Source: Mucilaginibacter empetricola (GTDB lineage: Bacteria > Bacteroidota > Bacteroidia > Sphingobacteriales > Sphingobacteriaceae). Taken from it: a DNA stretch of 64,000 bases. Of the stretch, positions 44,497-54,642 are shown piece by piece. The position numbers and the translations under genes are program-made. The stretch spans positions 62,001 through 126,000 of the forward strand of contig NZ_JANUBZ010000006.1 in assembly GCF_024808665.1 (NCBI RefSeq), given 5' to 3'. The notes beneath the pieces are model-generated. The model had not been told where the DNA came from, did not search any database, and saw only the letters and a program-made list of their open reading frames with translations. How positions within the stretch are numbered: position 1 is the first letter of the stretch; each line of letters begins with the position of its first letter.

Positions 44497-47400
44497 ATGA
44501 TATTTTTTTATAGAAGACCTTCTATAGCCATGGGGTCGTGGCAAAAACTGCTCATAATTATGAAACTCGTCATTCTTTTGCTTTTTACGGGAATTCTGCA
44601 AATACATGCCGCAGCTTATTCGCAAAGCACTTACAATTTCAATGAGCAAAGCATCTCGGTGAAACAGATGTTTAAAAAAATTGAAAAGACAGGAAAATAT
44701 ACTCTGTTTTACCGGCTTGATCAGGTAGATCTGGACAAAAAAGTGCAGGTTACTGCTAAAGATGCCTCTATTGAGGATGTATTGAAACAGGTGCTGCAAA
44801 ACCAGTTGCTGGCTTTCCAGGTAATGGATGGCAATATTATTGTAATTAAGCCCTTACAGGAAAAAGATATCGCCGACCAAACGATTACGGGCGTAGTTAC
44901 TGACGCGGCAAATTCGCCATTACCCGGCGTTATTGTGAAATTCAAAGGCAGTACCATAGCGGTAAGTACCGATGGTAATGGTAAATACAGTATTACCGTT
45001 CCCGATCCGAATGGCACGCTGGTTTTTAGTTTCCTCGGTTTTAACACGCAGGAAATTGCGCTAAATGGTAAAAAGGTTGTCAATGTAAAGCTCACCGAGG
45101 AGTCAAAAACATTAAATGAAGTAGTGGTAGTAGGCTACGCTACTCAAAAGAAAAAGGATTTAACGGGAGCCATTTCGGTGGTTGACGTACAAAACATGAC
45201 CAAAACGCCGTCAGGATCTGTTAATGAATTATTACAGGGACAGGCAGCAGGTGTTTCGGTTATAAGCTCAGGTCAGCCGGGGCAAGAGCCTGATATCCAT
45301 ATTCGCGGTATTAATACCTTTGGTGATAATACGCCGCTGTACGTGGTTGATGGTGTGCCTACTTCTGATATAAGCACCGTAAACCCTAATGATATTGCCA
45401 ATTTGCAGGTGTTGAAAGATGCAGGAGCCGCTTCTATTTACGGTTCAAGAGCATCAAATGGTGTTATTATTATCACCACCAAAAAGGGCAGTGGTAAAGT
45501 AAAAATTCAATACGATGGCTATTATGGTAAACAAGTACCAAAAGGCGGTAATGTTTGGAATACACTGAATCCGCAGCAAACTGCAGATCTGCAATTGTTG
45601 GCCGAAAAAAATTCGGGCGTAACTGATTTTTCTGATCCGCAATATGGTAACGGGCCTACCTATGTATTGCCTGATTATATTGAACCGGCGGGTGCTCATG
45701 AAGGCGATCCATCAGTTAATCCGTCGCTGTATTACGTTAATCCAAATTATACCGATCCAAACGATTATAACAACTTTTATCGCATAGTAAAAGCAAATAA
45801 GACAGGTACAGATTGGTTTCACGAAATTTTTAAAACAGCGCCCATCACCAGTCAGAATATTGCCATAAGCGGTGGCTCTGATCAGGGTAATTACCTGTTT
45901 TCGGCTAATTATTTTGATCAGCAGGGAACACTGATTGATACTTACGAAAAACGTTATAATATACGGTCAAACAGCCAGTATAACGTAAGTAAATCTTTCA
46001 GAATAGGCGAAAATTTATCCTATACAGTTACTGAAAATCCACAGGTGCCCATTAACAATCCGGATGCTATTATTGCCTACGCTTTCCGCGAGCAACCCAT
46101 TATACCGGTATACGATATTATGGGCAACTATGCCGGTGGCGATGGCCCCGGCCTGGGCGATGCACCGAACCCGGTGGCAGTGCAACAGCGTACCAAAAAC
46201 GATCAGTATTTGAGTTACCGCTTATTCGGTAATGCTTTTGCCGAATTGGATCTGTTAAAATCATTAACCTTACGAACTTCATTTGGCGGCGCATTAGGTT
46301 CAAGCACTTTTCATACGTTCCAATATCCAACGTATGAAAATGCCGAAAACTCATCTGTAAATATGTATTCTGCGGGTTCAACCAGCACTTATGATTACAC
46401 GTGGACAAATACCATATCTTATCATACTTCTTTTGGCAAGCATGATTTGAAAGCGTTGTTTGGCACCGAGGCAAATCAAAACGGTGGCAGTGATTTGGGC
46501 GGCAGTCGCCAGGGTTATTATTCCTTCGATCCTAATTATGTTAGCCTTTCTACAGGCTCAGCTTCGGGCGAAAGTAACTACAGTGATAACTACCCTAAGC
46601 GGGCTCTATTTTCTTATATAGGAAGAATAGATTATGCCTATAATGATAAATATCTGTTAAGCGCTACTGTTCGTCGCGATGGATCTTCTTCATTTGTTTC
46701 GCAATATGGCTGGTTCCCGGCGGTAAGTGCGGGCTGGCGCGTGTCGCAGGAGCATTTTATGAAAGATATTACATGGATAAACGACTTGAAGCTTAGGGCA
46801 GGGTACGGTGTAATGGGTAATCAAACCAATATTACCTCAACCAATCAATATACCCAATTCTCTAGCTCAATCGGTCAATCATATTATGGTATTGATGGAT
46901 CAAATTTGGTTCCCGGATATTATGAAAACTTCCTGGGTAACCCGGCGGCCAAATGGGAAAAGGATATCAACAGCAATATAGGCATCGACGCCACCATGTT
47001 TCATGATATGCTTTCGTTTACTATTGATTACTACAATAAAGATATCCGCGATTTGTTATTTAACCCGCCTTTGCCGGGCACCGCCGGCAACGCGAGCCCG
47101 CCGGCGGTAAACATCGGCGAGATGAAAAATCACGGTATTGATGCTTCGGTAACCGGAAATTTTAGGGTAAGTAATGATCTTAGCCTCACCACCACTTTAT
47201 CAGTAACTACCTACACCAACAAAATTGTTAAGGTTGATAATGACGCCAACTATTTTGATACAGACTTTGGCAGGCGTGTGGGTGTTAACCTGGTACGTAA
47301 CGAGGTAGGACATTCGCTTGGGGAGTTTTACGGTTATAAAGTAGTAGGTTTCTGGAATTCGCAGGCCCAAATGGATGCCGCAAATGCACAGGCACAAAAA

Positions 47401-48036
47401 GCAACCGGCGATCCGAATGCAGTATATGAACAAGATATGGGCCTCGGCAGGTTCAGATATGCCGATGTAAATGGCGACGGACAAATTACCGATGCTGACC
47501 GTACTTTTTTGGGTAATCCAAACCCTAGCGTAAGCGGCGGACTTAATTTGGGCGTTACCTACAAACACTTCGATTTCAGTATATTTCTGTACGGTGTATT
47601 TGGCAACAAAATTTGGGATAACGTAAACTACTGGAGAGATTTCTATTCATCGTACGAAACAGCTAAGAGCTATACCGCGCTGTACAACTCATGGACACCA
47701 ACCCATATGGATGCCAAGGCACCTATACAGGAACTGGGTACCTATTTCAGTACCAACGCCACAGCAAACTCTTATTACGTTGAAAACGGATCGTACATAA
47801 GGGCTAAAAACACACAGTTGGGCTACACCTTCTCGGCAGTAAAGCTGAAGAATATGGGCATACAAAAACTGAGGGTTTATATATCGGCCGCTAACTTATT
47901 CACCATAACCAAATATCCGGGTGTTGATCCTGAACTGCCGGGTACGCCTGGGGCAGCTTCAACTGATTTTGGTATTGATGAAGGTACTTATCCAAGTTCG
48001 CGTACTTTTTTATTAGGTGTTAATCTTTCATTATGA
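44497..48036 (+). CDS. SusC/RagA TonB-linked outer-membrane transporter with STN domain
   Basis: A 1179-residue transporter. A long N-terminus (start at 44497, 44530 or 44560 possible) contains a signal peptide ending in AAAYSQ. An STN signalling domain follows (about 50-105), then a carboxypeptidase-regulatory-like domain (about 125-205). The plug has the SusC hallmark NEVVVVGYATQKKKDLTGA and DGVPTSDISTVNPNDI, then the barrel. STN means the receptor reports substrate to the FecR/sigma pair. SusD follows with a 4-bp overlap. The substrate is a glycan or peptide and cannot be told from sequence. Confidence 0.95.
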   Translation: MIFFYRRPSIAMGSWQKLLIIMKLVILLLFTGILQIHAAAYSQSTYNFNEQSISVKQMFKKIEKTGKYTLFYRLDQVDLDKKVQVTAKDASIEDVLKQVLQNQLLAFQVMDGNIIVIKPLQEKDIADQTITGVVTDAANSPLPGVIVKFKGSTIAVSTDGNGKYSITVPDPNGTLVFSFLGFNTQEIALNGKKVVNVKLTEESKTLNEVVVVGYATQKKKDLTGAISVVDVQNMTKTPSGSVNELLQGQAAGVSVISSGQPGQEPDIHIRGINTFGDNTPLYVVDGVPTSDISTVNPNDIANLQVLKDAGAASIYGSRASNGVIIITTKKGSGKVKIQYDGYYGKQVPKGGNVWNTLNPQQTADLQLLAEKNSGVTDFSDPQYGNGPTYVLPDYIEPAGAHEGDPSVNPSLYYVNPNYTDPNDYNNFYRIVKANKTGTDWFHEIFKTAPITSQNIAISGGSDQGNYLFSANYFDQQGTLIDTYEKRYNIRSNSQYNVSKSFRIGENLSYTVTENPQVPINNPDAIIAYAFREQPIIPVYDIMGNYAGGDGPGLGDAPNPVAVQQRTKNDQYLSYRLFGNAFAELDLLKSLTLRTSFGGALGSSTFHTFQYPTYENAENSSVNMYSAGSTSTYDYTWTNTISYHTSFGKHDLKALFGTEANQNGGSDLGGSRQGYYSFDPNYVSLSTGSASGESNYSDNYPKRALFSYIGRIDYAYNDKYLLSATVRRDGSSSFVSQYGWFPAVSAGWRVSQEHFMKDITWINDLKLRAGYGVMGNQTNITSTNQYTQFSSSIGQSYYGIDGSNLVPGYYENFLGNPAAKWEKDINSNIGIDATMFHDMLSFTIDYYNKDIRDLLFNPPLPGTAGNASPPAVNIGEMKNHGIDASVTGNFRVSNDLSLTTTLSVTTYTNKIVKVDNDANYFDTDFGRRVGVNLVRNEVGHSLGEFYGYKVVGFWNSQAQMDAANAQAQKATGDPNAVYEQDMGLGRFRYADVNGDGQITDADRTFLGNPNPSVSGGLNLGVTYKHFDFSIFLYGVFGNKIWDNVNYWRDFYSSYETAKSYTALYNSWTPTHMDAKAPIQELGTYFSTNATANSYYVENGSYIRAKNTQLGYTFSAVKLKNMGIQKLRVYISAANLFTITKYPGVDPELPGTPGAASTDFGIDEGTYPSSRTFLLGVNLSL

Positions 48037-48059
48037 TGAATATTTTAAATATAAGTGAT

Positions 48060-49856
48060 ATGAAAATTTCAAAATATACCATAGCGGTGATGTTCATCGG
48101 CGTTATGTCGATTCTATATTCGTGTAAAAAGTCATACCTGGTAACGCCGCAAACCGGCACGCTAAGTCCTGCGCTATTGCAAACAAAGGCAGGTGTTGAT
48201 GGCTTATTGGTTGGCGCCTATAGCGCGCTAAGGGGCGTACAGGCAGATGGCACTGCCTTCGGCGGTGGCGATTCGTGGCAATCCTCACCAGACAACTGGA
48301 TTTATGGCGGTGTTGCCGGTGGCGATGCGCATAAAGGAAGTAACTCTGGCGATCAAAGTCCGATAGAAGAAATAGCCAGCTTTTACCCAACGTCAAGCAA
48401 CCCGTTCTTTAATACAAAGTGGGTGGCCGACTATGAAGGCATAACCCGCTGCAATAATACCATTAAAGCAGCTAACGGTACGGCAGGGTATTCGGCAAGC
48501 GATTTGTCCAACATATTAGGGCAAGCCCGGTTTTTAAGAGCGCATTATTACTTTGATCTTAAAAAGATGTTTAACAATGTGCCTTATATTGATGAAACAA
48601 CCACCAACGTTGTGCAGCCTAATACAGCAGACATCTGGCCAAAAATTGAAGCCGATTTTGCCTATGCCTATGCCAATTTACCGCCAACACAAACAGATTT
48701 GGGGCGCGTTAACAAATGGGCAGCAGGCGCCTACCTGGGTAAAACTTACATGTACGAGAAAAAGTATACTGATGCCAAGGCAGTTTTTGATGATGTAATT
48801 ACCATTGGGGTAACTTCGGGAGGCGCAGCTTATGCGCTGGTACCTAAGTTTCACGATAACTTTAATGCCGATACAAAAAACAATTCAGAAACCATATTTG
48901 CCATACAGGCATTGGCCAACTCTGATCCTAACGGCATTACGCAGTCTAACGATGGCGATAGATTGAACTATCCTTACGGTGCCAATAGTCCGTTTGATTG
49001 CTGTAGCTTTTATCAGCCTACAATTGACCTGGCAAACCACTTCCGTACCAACCCGGCAACCGGTTTGCCTTACCTGGATGATTACGACGCAAATGCCATA
49101 AAGACCGATATGGGCTTTCAATCTTCTGACCCAACTTTTGTGCCGGACGCGGGAACTATCGATCCAAGGCTGGATTGGACAGTGGGTCGCCGTGGTATTC
49201 CGTATTTGGATTGGGGTTTACATCCCGGTAATGACTGGATCCGTGATCAGTTATTTTCTGGTCCGTATTCGCCCATAAAACATGTTTATACGCAAGCAGA
49301 ACAGAACACCAATGGCGATCAACACTCATGGGGACCGGGTACCGCAGTTAATTATAATGTTATCCGCTTTGCCGATGTGCTTTTATTGGCCGCAGAGGCC
49401 GAAGCGCAATTGGGAAATTTGACAGCGGCGCAAAACTATGTAAACCTGGTGCGTAACCGTGCAGCCAACCCTGCTGGCTTTGTTTATCAATATTTGGATA
49501 ATACTAACCCGACAGGCGGTTATTCTACCACCCCAGCGGCCAATTATTTAGTTAGCCCTTATCCTGATGGCACCTTTGCCGGTCAAGGTGTAACCTATGC
49601 CTTAAAAGCCATTTACTATGAGCGCCAACTAGAGCTGGCTATGGAAGGGCATCGCTTTTTTGATTTGGTACGATGGGGTATAGCAGACCAGGCACTGAAT
49701 GCATTCTTCCAGTACGAAGGGCACATAACTACAGACATAACAACGGGCCATTTTACAAAAGGCCGCAACGAATATTATCCAATACCACAAACACAAATTG
49801 ATTTGGAGGTAACCGGCGGAAAATCTGTTCTGAAACAGAACCCCGGCTATAATTGA
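48060..49856 (+). CDS. SusD/RagB family substrate-binding lipoprotein
   Basis: The frame is open from the ATG at 48033 that overlaps the SusC stop. The ATG at 48060 gives a normal lipoprotein signal (MKISKYTIAVMFIGVMSILYSC), with the lipidated Cys in the sequence LYSCKKS; that start is preferred (598 residues). TPR-like helices with LGQARFLRAHYYFDLKKMF and the C-terminal NEYYPIPQTQIDLE motif are typical. It caps SusC on the cell surface and binds the substrate. A strong terminator follows. Confidence 0.93.
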   Translation: MKISKYTIAVMFIGVMSILYSCKKSYLVTPQTGTLSPALLQTKAGVDGLLVGAYSALRGVQADGTAFGGGDSWQSSPDNWIYGGVAGGDAHKGSNSGDQSPIEEIASFYPTSSNPFFNTKWVADYEGITRCNNTIKAANGTAGYSASDLSNILGQARFLRAHYYFDLKKMFNNVPYIDETTTNVVQPNTADIWPKIEADFAYAYANLPPTQTDLGRVNKWAAGAYLGKTYMYEKKYTDAKAVFDDVITIGVTSGGAAYALVPKFHDNFNADTKNNSETIFAIQALANSDPNGITQSNDGDRLNYPYGANSPFDCCSFYQPTIDLANHFRTNPATGLPYLDDYDANAIKTDMGFQSSDPTFVPDAGTIDPRLDWTVGRRGIPYLDWGLHPGNDWIRDQLFSGPYSPIKHVYTQAEQNTNGDQHSWGPGTAVNYNVIRFADVLLLAAEAEAQLGNLTAAQNYVNLVRNRAANPAGFVYQYLDNTNPTGGYSTTPAANYLVSPYPDGTFAGQGVTYALKAIYYERQLELAMEGHRFFDLVRWGIADQALNAFFQYEGHITTDITTGHFTKGRNEYYPIPQTQIDLEVTGGKSVLKQNPGYN

Positions 49857-49884
49857 TTTTACCCTAATAATACCTTTCACCATT

Positions 49885-49914
49885 GCCGCCCGCGTTAAGC
49901 GGGCGGCATTTTTT
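49885..49914 (+). terminator. Intrinsic terminator of the SusC/SusD operon
   Basis: GCCGCCCGC pairs perfectly with GCGGGCGGC around a 5-nt loop, followed by ATTTTTT. It lies 28 bp after the SusD stop. Confidence 0.9.
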
Positions 49915-50039
49915 GTTTCTCCCCGCCCGTGGTATCAGTTTACTGGTTTCACTTTTTAAATATGCAACCTATTGGAGCGCAAAAACCATCTCGATTTATA
50001 CGTAAATAAATTACCTTGTTTTTTGGCAAAGTGATATTT

Positions 50040-52502
50040 ATGAAGAGCTATTTAATATTCATTTTTTTAATAATTCTAAGTTTTAACGCCAGCGCGCAAC
50101 AGCCCGATACAAATGCGCTGGTGATGCCCGATACGATAAAAAGTAATCTCACAAAAACAATAATAAAACATACCGCCGACTCCAGCGGTAAGGAGAGCTT
50201 TTCGCGCTTTAAAGAAGATATTATTGCTACCCGGCAGGACGGGCTTATTGAAAATATAAGGCAGGTAACTCAAACAGCCAAAAATTATTTAAAAATTGGA
50301 ATTGATACCGCACAGATTAACGCCGATCTGGATAGTGTGGCAAATTTATACGGGGTAATTGGCGATGGTGTTTTTACCAATAAAGGCACCGCACAAACAA
50401 ACAGGAATATTTCAACGTCATCTATCCTGTTTAATGAAGTATTAAATAAAACGTTAACCAGTAAAGCAATAGTTGATAAATACTACAAAAAACTGGTGAA
50501 CTTCCGCAATGAAATCGACTCTCTGGCCAGCAGTAGTATTTTATATCAATACCCTACCGACAGCGTAGCGCTGAAGCAGTATCTGCAAAAAATAGCGGTT
50601 ACATCCATGGAAATAAGGCCGACAGATACTGCCTTAAAAAAAGCTTTGTTCAGCGTTAAGGCCCTGCAAACAAAAATCAATTTTATCACCAACCGCCTCT
50701 CTTCACGCATTGAAGAACTGGATGCTTTTCAGAAGAATTTATCCGGACAAATCTTTTCGCGGGAATTTGCCAATATCTGGGACTCCGTTGGATATACCAG
50801 GCCTCTCAATCAAATAATTAAAGTTTCGGCCATCAAAATGCGGTTGGTTATCTATTTTTATTTGCGCAATAACACCGGCAAAGTAATGCTGCTGTTTGTC
50901 CTCGCGCTGCTTTCAACAGTTTTTATCAGGTCATTAAAACAACGGTTAGCGGTTGATGGACTTTTGAATAGTGATTTTCGGGGGCAGTCGGTATTGCGTT
51001 ACCCTTTTTTATCGGCCATATTAATTGTGTTAACTGTTTTTCAGTTTATTTTTCCGCGACCGCCGTTTATTTTCAGCGCATTTATATGGGCCATTTCATC
51101 ACTATCGTTACTTACTATTTTACGGGATTATATAACCAAATTCTGGATGCGCGCAAGTACAGTAATGTTCGTGCTGTTTTTGCTTGCTTGTGCCGATGAT
51201 TTAATTCTGCAGGCTACGCGTTCAGAAAGGTGGGGCATGCTGTTATTATCGTTGACAGGCGCGGGCTGGGGGATTTTTGTGCTGCTAAGCGGTAAAAGAA
51301 ATGAATTAAAAGAGAGTTGGATTATTTATGCCATGTGGGTTTTTGTTGTGGTTGAAGTGCTTTCGGCAATTAACAATATTTATGGCCGCTATAATCTGTC
51401 AAAAGCTTTGCTTACCGCCGGTTTTTTCAATGTGATTATAGCCGTACTGTTTCTATGGGCAGTAAGATTAACTGATCAGGGTATTTCATGGGCCTTTAAC
51501 GTATATAAAGTGCCCGATAAGCGTTTGTTTTTTGTGAATTTTGATCGTGTGGGCACAAGGGCTCCGCTTTTCTTTTATGTTTTTATGATAGGCGGCTGGG
51601 CCTTCTTATTCGGGCGAAATTTTTATGCTTTCAGATCGATGTTTAAGCCCATTGAGAGCTTTTTGGTGGATGTAAGAACCATAGGTCACTATTCCTTTAC
51701 CATTAACAGTATATTGGTGTTCTTTACTATTATTGTTCTATCATCATTAATTTCTAAAGTAGTTTCGTTTTTTGCATCCGATAAATACGATATCCCTGCT
51801 GGTGCCAACAAAACAGGTGGCGGATTGGGTAGCTGGCTTTTGCTGATCCGTATTGCTATTATTACCATAGGTTTGTTCCTGGCTTTTGCAGCCGCAGGCA
51901 TACCTACCGATCGGATCACCATTGTTTTAAGCGCCCTGGGTGTGGGTATTGGCTTTGGTTTGCAAACCTTAATTAATAACCTGGTGAGCGGGTTGATTAT
52001 TTCGTTTGAGAAACCGGTTAATGTGGGCGATATTATTGAACTGGGAGATAAAGGCGGTACCATGAAATCCATAGGTTTTCGCAGCAGTATTATAGCCACC
52101 TGGGATGGTGCCGATGTAATTGTACCCAACGGCGACTTACTGAATCAGCATTTGGTGAACTGGACGCTTGATAACCGTACCCGTCGGATTGATTTCCAGG
52201 TGAGCGTGGCCTACGGTACCGATATCTCCAAAACAAAAGAAATAATTAATAAACTTATAGTCGCCGACAAAAGAATATTAAAAAAGCCAGCTCCGGCAAT
52301 AATGATAAAAGACTTAGGACCCGGCACCATCAGTCTGCAGGTTTTTTTCTGGGCACGCGATATTGGTGAATGGAGCCAGGTTAGAAGCGACCTGATTGGC
52401 GCCGTTGAAGTCGCGTTTCGTGATAACAAAATAGATGTCCCTTTTCCGCAGCAGGAAATTCGTATCCGTCCCGCTCAGGGTAATGAAGAAGAAAACAAAT
52501 AG
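50040..52502 (+). CDS. Large MscS-family mechanosensitive channel
   Basis: The frame is open from 50016; the ATG at 50040 begins the signal peptide MKSYLIFIFLIILSFNASAQ (820 residues). After a periplasmic helical domain of about 250 residues come about ten membrane helices. The MscS pore follows: GVGIGFGLQTLINNLVSGLI, then the beta domain (PVNVGDIIELGDKGGTMKSIG and IVPNGDLLNQHLVNWT) and the C-terminal alpha/beta part. It resembles the MscK/YjeP type. It opens under osmotic downshock to protect the cell. It is monocistronic. Confidence 0.9.
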   Translation: MKSYLIFIFLIILSFNASAQQPDTNALVMPDTIKSNLTKTIIKHTADSSGKESFSRFKEDIIATRQDGLIENIRQVTQTAKNYLKIGIDTAQINADLDSVANLYGVIGDGVFTNKGTAQTNRNISTSSILFNEVLNKTLTSKAIVDKYYKKLVNFRNEIDSLASSSILYQYPTDSVALKQYLQKIAVTSMEIRPTDTALKKALFSVKALQTKINFITNRLSSRIEELDAFQKNLSGQIFSREFANIWDSVGYTRPLNQIIKVSAIKMRLVIYFYLRNNTGKVMLLFVLALLSTVFIRSLKQRLAVDGLLNSDFRGQSVLRYPFLSAILIVLTVFQFIFPRPPFIFSAFIWAISSLSLLTILRDYITKFWMRASTVMFVLFLLACADDLILQATRSERWGMLLLSLTGAGWGIFVLLSGKRNELKESWIIYAMWVFVVVEVLSAINNIYGRYNLSKALLTAGFFNVIIAVLFLWAVRLTDQGISWAFNVYKVPDKRLFFVNFDRVGTRAPLFFYVFMIGGWAFLFGRNFYAFRSMFKPIESFLVDVRTIGHYSFTINSILVFFTIIVLSSLISKVVSFFASDKYDIPAGANKTGGGLGSWLLLIRIAIITIGLFLAFAAAGIPTDRITIVLSALGVGIGFGLQTLINNLVSGLIISFEKPVNVGDIIELGDKGGTMKSIGFRSSIIATWDGADVIVPNGDLLNQHLVNWTLDNRTRRIDFQVSVAYGTDISKTKEIINKLIVADKRILKKPAPAIMIKDLGPGTISLQVFFWARDIGEWSQVRSDLIGAVEVAFRDNKIDVPFPQQEIRIRPAQGNEEENK

Positions 52503-52929
52503 AACAGGATTTGTATCCTTTGTGTTAAAATCCGTTAGCCTTTGAAGGCGAAATGACAAAAAATGCGCCGGTAGGTGCAAAATATCGGTAGAAATATTAT
52601 TACAAGCAATTTTAGCGTGCCGTAGGTACGCCACCTAGCCAGCGTATAGGTTTCGTACCTACGGCACGACATAATTGTTATCGTTTTTTCTACCAATATT
52701 TGACCCCGATGGGGTCGTTCACGCTGAAAAACTTACGAAGTTTAATTCGGTATTGTTTGTTTTCATTGGCCTCATTGGTGGCTACACCGTTTCAAAACTT
52801 TGTAAGTTTAATTGTATACCATTTGCAAAATATTTTCACCACATGTCCAATCGCCTGCCTTTCATTTGATAAGCCTGTAATTCATATATTTATTAACCCT
52901 TTGCCGGCAGGCAATTAAAACTTTAAAAA
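52503..52929. other. Intergenic stretch with nested palindromes, no gene
   Basis: The left part (52571-52708) holds a large inverted repeat. The right part (52715-52815) has AAACTTACGAAGTTT-like words at about 52728 and 52796 that are near reverse complements. The last 100 bp should hold the promoter of the DGPF gene. No frame looks like a gene. Confidence 0.6.
52571..52708. repeat. MITE-like inverted repeat
   Basis: The core is a perfect 15-bp palindrome, CGTGCCGTAGGTACG (52616-52630) with CGTACCTACGGCACG (52654-52668). Outward, AATATCGGTAGAAA on the left pairs with TTTCTACCAATATT on the right, so arms extend to about 50 bp with gaps. This suggests a non-autonomous repetitive element. Confidence 0.75.
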
Positions 52930-53283
52930 ATGGACGAGTACGCATTAATTATGAGGCATGAAGATGGCACCAAGGTAGCGTCGCCAGAACAAATGCAAAT
53001 CTGGATGAAACAAACAATGGATTGGATTGGCGGTATTGCCGCGCAAAACAAATTTGTAAGCGGCACAGGTTTACCTTTTGCCGATGCCAAAGTGGTTGGG
53101 CACAATGGCATAGTAACTGACGGCCCCTTTGGCGAAATTAAGGAAACCATTGGCGGCTTTATTACTGTTAAAGCTGATTCTGTTGAGGAAGCCGTTGAAT
53201 TTGCAAAAGGCTGTCCGGTTTTGGCGGGCGAGGGCAATACCGTTGAAGTACGGAAAATAGCTAAAAGAGATGGTGTACATTAA
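52930..53283 (+). CDS. DGPF-domain (YCII-related) protein
   Basis: A 117-residue protein with the ferredoxin-like YCII fold. The signature is TDGPFGEIKETIGGF (about residues 63-77), followed by VKADSVEEAVEFAKGCP. DGPF proteins are encoded next to ECF42 sigma factors, as here (gene at 53325), and may modulate that system; their biochemical role is unsettled. No signal peptide. A hairpin between the two genes could reduce read-through. Confidence 0.9.
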   Translation: MDEYALIMRHEDGTKVASPEQMQIWMKQTMDWIGGIAAQNKFVSGTGLPFADAKVVGHNGIVTDGPFGEIKETIGGFITVKADSVEEAVEFAKGCPVLAGEGNTVEVRKIAKRDGVH

Positions 53284-53289
53284 AACAAG

Positions 53290-53314
53290 AAGCCTCCGTT
53301 AAAAGCGGAGGCTT
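53290..53314 (+). terminator. Hairpin between DGPF and sigma factor genes
   Basis: AAGCCTCCG and CGGAGGCTT pair around a short A-rich loop. There are only three Ts after it, so it may act as an attenuator rather than a full terminator ahead of the sigma gene start at 53325. Confidence 0.6.
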
Positions 53315-53324
53315 TACCTGCTTA

Positions 53325-54554
53325 ATGGAAAAAAAAGAACTGATACCGCATTTATTCAGAACCGAGTATAGTAAAATTGTATCGGTATTGTGCCGGCGCT
53401 TCGGGCTTGATTATATAGAGATTGCTGAAGATATTGCCAGCGAAACTTTCCTAACAGCTGCCCAAACCTGGGGACTAAACGGCGCGCCGCCGAACCCGGT
53501 AGCATGGCTTTATAGTGTGGCAAAAAATAAAGCCAAAAACCATTTACAACGCAATACAGTATTTGAAACCAAAGTAGCCGCAGCAATACAAAATTCATAT
53601 TCGTACAGTGACATGAGCGAAATTGATTTATCACCACAAAATATCAGCGACAGCCAGCTGCAAATGATGTTCGCAATCTGTGATCCATCTATACCGGCCG
53701 AAGCGCAGATAGGCCTATCGCTCCGTATACTTTGCGGTTTTGGGATTGATGAAATTGCTGAGGCCTTTCTTTCTAACAAGGAAACTATCAATAAAAGGCT
53801 ATATCGAGCCAAAGAGAAACTTCGACAGGAACAAAAAAAAATTGAGTTTCCCGGCGCAGCAGAAATAAACAAACGGCTGGAGAATGTTTTGACCACCATA
53901 TACCTGCTTTTTAGCGAAGGTTATTATTCTGTTAGTCAAAACCAAACGCTTCGTCAGGATCTGTGTTTTGAGGCCATACGGTTATGCAGCATATTGGTTG
54001 AAAATAAAAGCACCGATAAGCCCCAGGTTAACGCTCTGCTTTCGCTGATGTATTTTCATGCATCGAGGTTTGAAGCAAGGGTAAATAAAAATGGTGATCT
54101 GGTTTTGTATGATGATCAGGATACTAATCTTTGGGATGATGAATTGATCAATAAAGGTGCACACTTTTTAAAACGCGCAACCACGGGTAACGAACTTTCA
54201 AAATATCATTTACAAGCCGCCATAGCTTACTGGAATACACAAAGAGCCGATACGACTGAAAAGTGGGAAAGTATACTACAGTTGTATAATAGTTTATTAC
54301 AAATAGAATATTCGCCAATTGCGGCGCTAAACAGAACTTACGCTCTTTCAAAAGCAAACGGAAAATTACCTGCAATTATTGAAGCTGAAAAACTAAACCT
54401 CAGCGGCAATCACTTTTATTTCGCCCTCCTTGGCGAATTGTATACCGGTATTGACGATAAAAAAGCAATCCTTAATTTTCAGCAAGCCCTGTCGATGGCT
54501 AAAACCGATACTGATAAGAAGCTGATGAGGAAGAAGATTGAAGGGATGCTATAG
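53325..54554 (+). CDS. ECF42-type sigma factor with C-terminal TPR-like extension
   Basis: A 409-residue protein. The first ~170 residues are an ECF sigma factor (region 2 FRTEYSKIVSVLCRRFGLDYIEIAEDIASETFL; region 4 LCGFGIDEIAEAFLSNKETINKRLYRAKEKLR). The rest is helical repeats (ENVLTTIYLLFSEGYY, ALLSLMYFHASRFEAR, AAIAYWNTQRADTTEKWESI and SPIAALNRTYALSKANG). That extension plus the DGPF neighbour defines the ECF42 group. No anti-sigma is expected; the extension likely controls activity. Confidence 0.92.
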   Translation: MEKKELIPHLFRTEYSKIVSVLCRRFGLDYIEIAEDIASETFLTAAQTWGLNGAPPNPVAWLYSVAKNKAKNHLQRNTVFETKVAAAIQNSYSYSDMSEIDLSPQNISDSQLQMMFAICDPSIPAEAQIGLSLRILCGFGIDEIAEAFLSNKETINKRLYRAKEKLRQEQKKIEFPGAAEINKRLENVLTTIYLLFSEGYYSVSQNQTLRQDLCFEAIRLCSILVENKSTDKPQVNALLSLMYFHASRFEARVNKNGDLVLYDDQDTNLWDDELINKGAHFLKRATTGNELSKYHLQAAIAYWNTQRADTTEKWESILQLYNSLLQIEYSPIAALNRTYALSKANGKLPAIIEAEKLNLSGNHFYFALLGELYTGIDDKKAILNFQQALSMAKTDTDKKLMRKKIEGML

Positions 54555-54586
54555 AACAAGTCCTTAATGCTATTCATTTATCCTTG

Positions 54587-54617
54587 TTGAATTATTTTTT
54601 AATTTAACATATCCTTG
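54587..54617 (+). promoter_or_regulatory. Candidate Bacteroidota promoter
   Basis: TTG (54587-54589), a 20-bp spacer, then TATCCTTG (54610-54617), one mismatch from TAnnTTTG. It is 25 bp upstream of the GTG start of the S41 protease gene. Confidence 0.45.
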
Positions 54618-54642
54618 TTATTTTACAAAGCAATTTAACCGG

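Noticed and set aside
48033..48059. Upstream ATG of the SusD gene as true start
   Set aside because: It would put nine residues before a normal lipoprotein signal; the ATG at 48060 gives the correct signal length.
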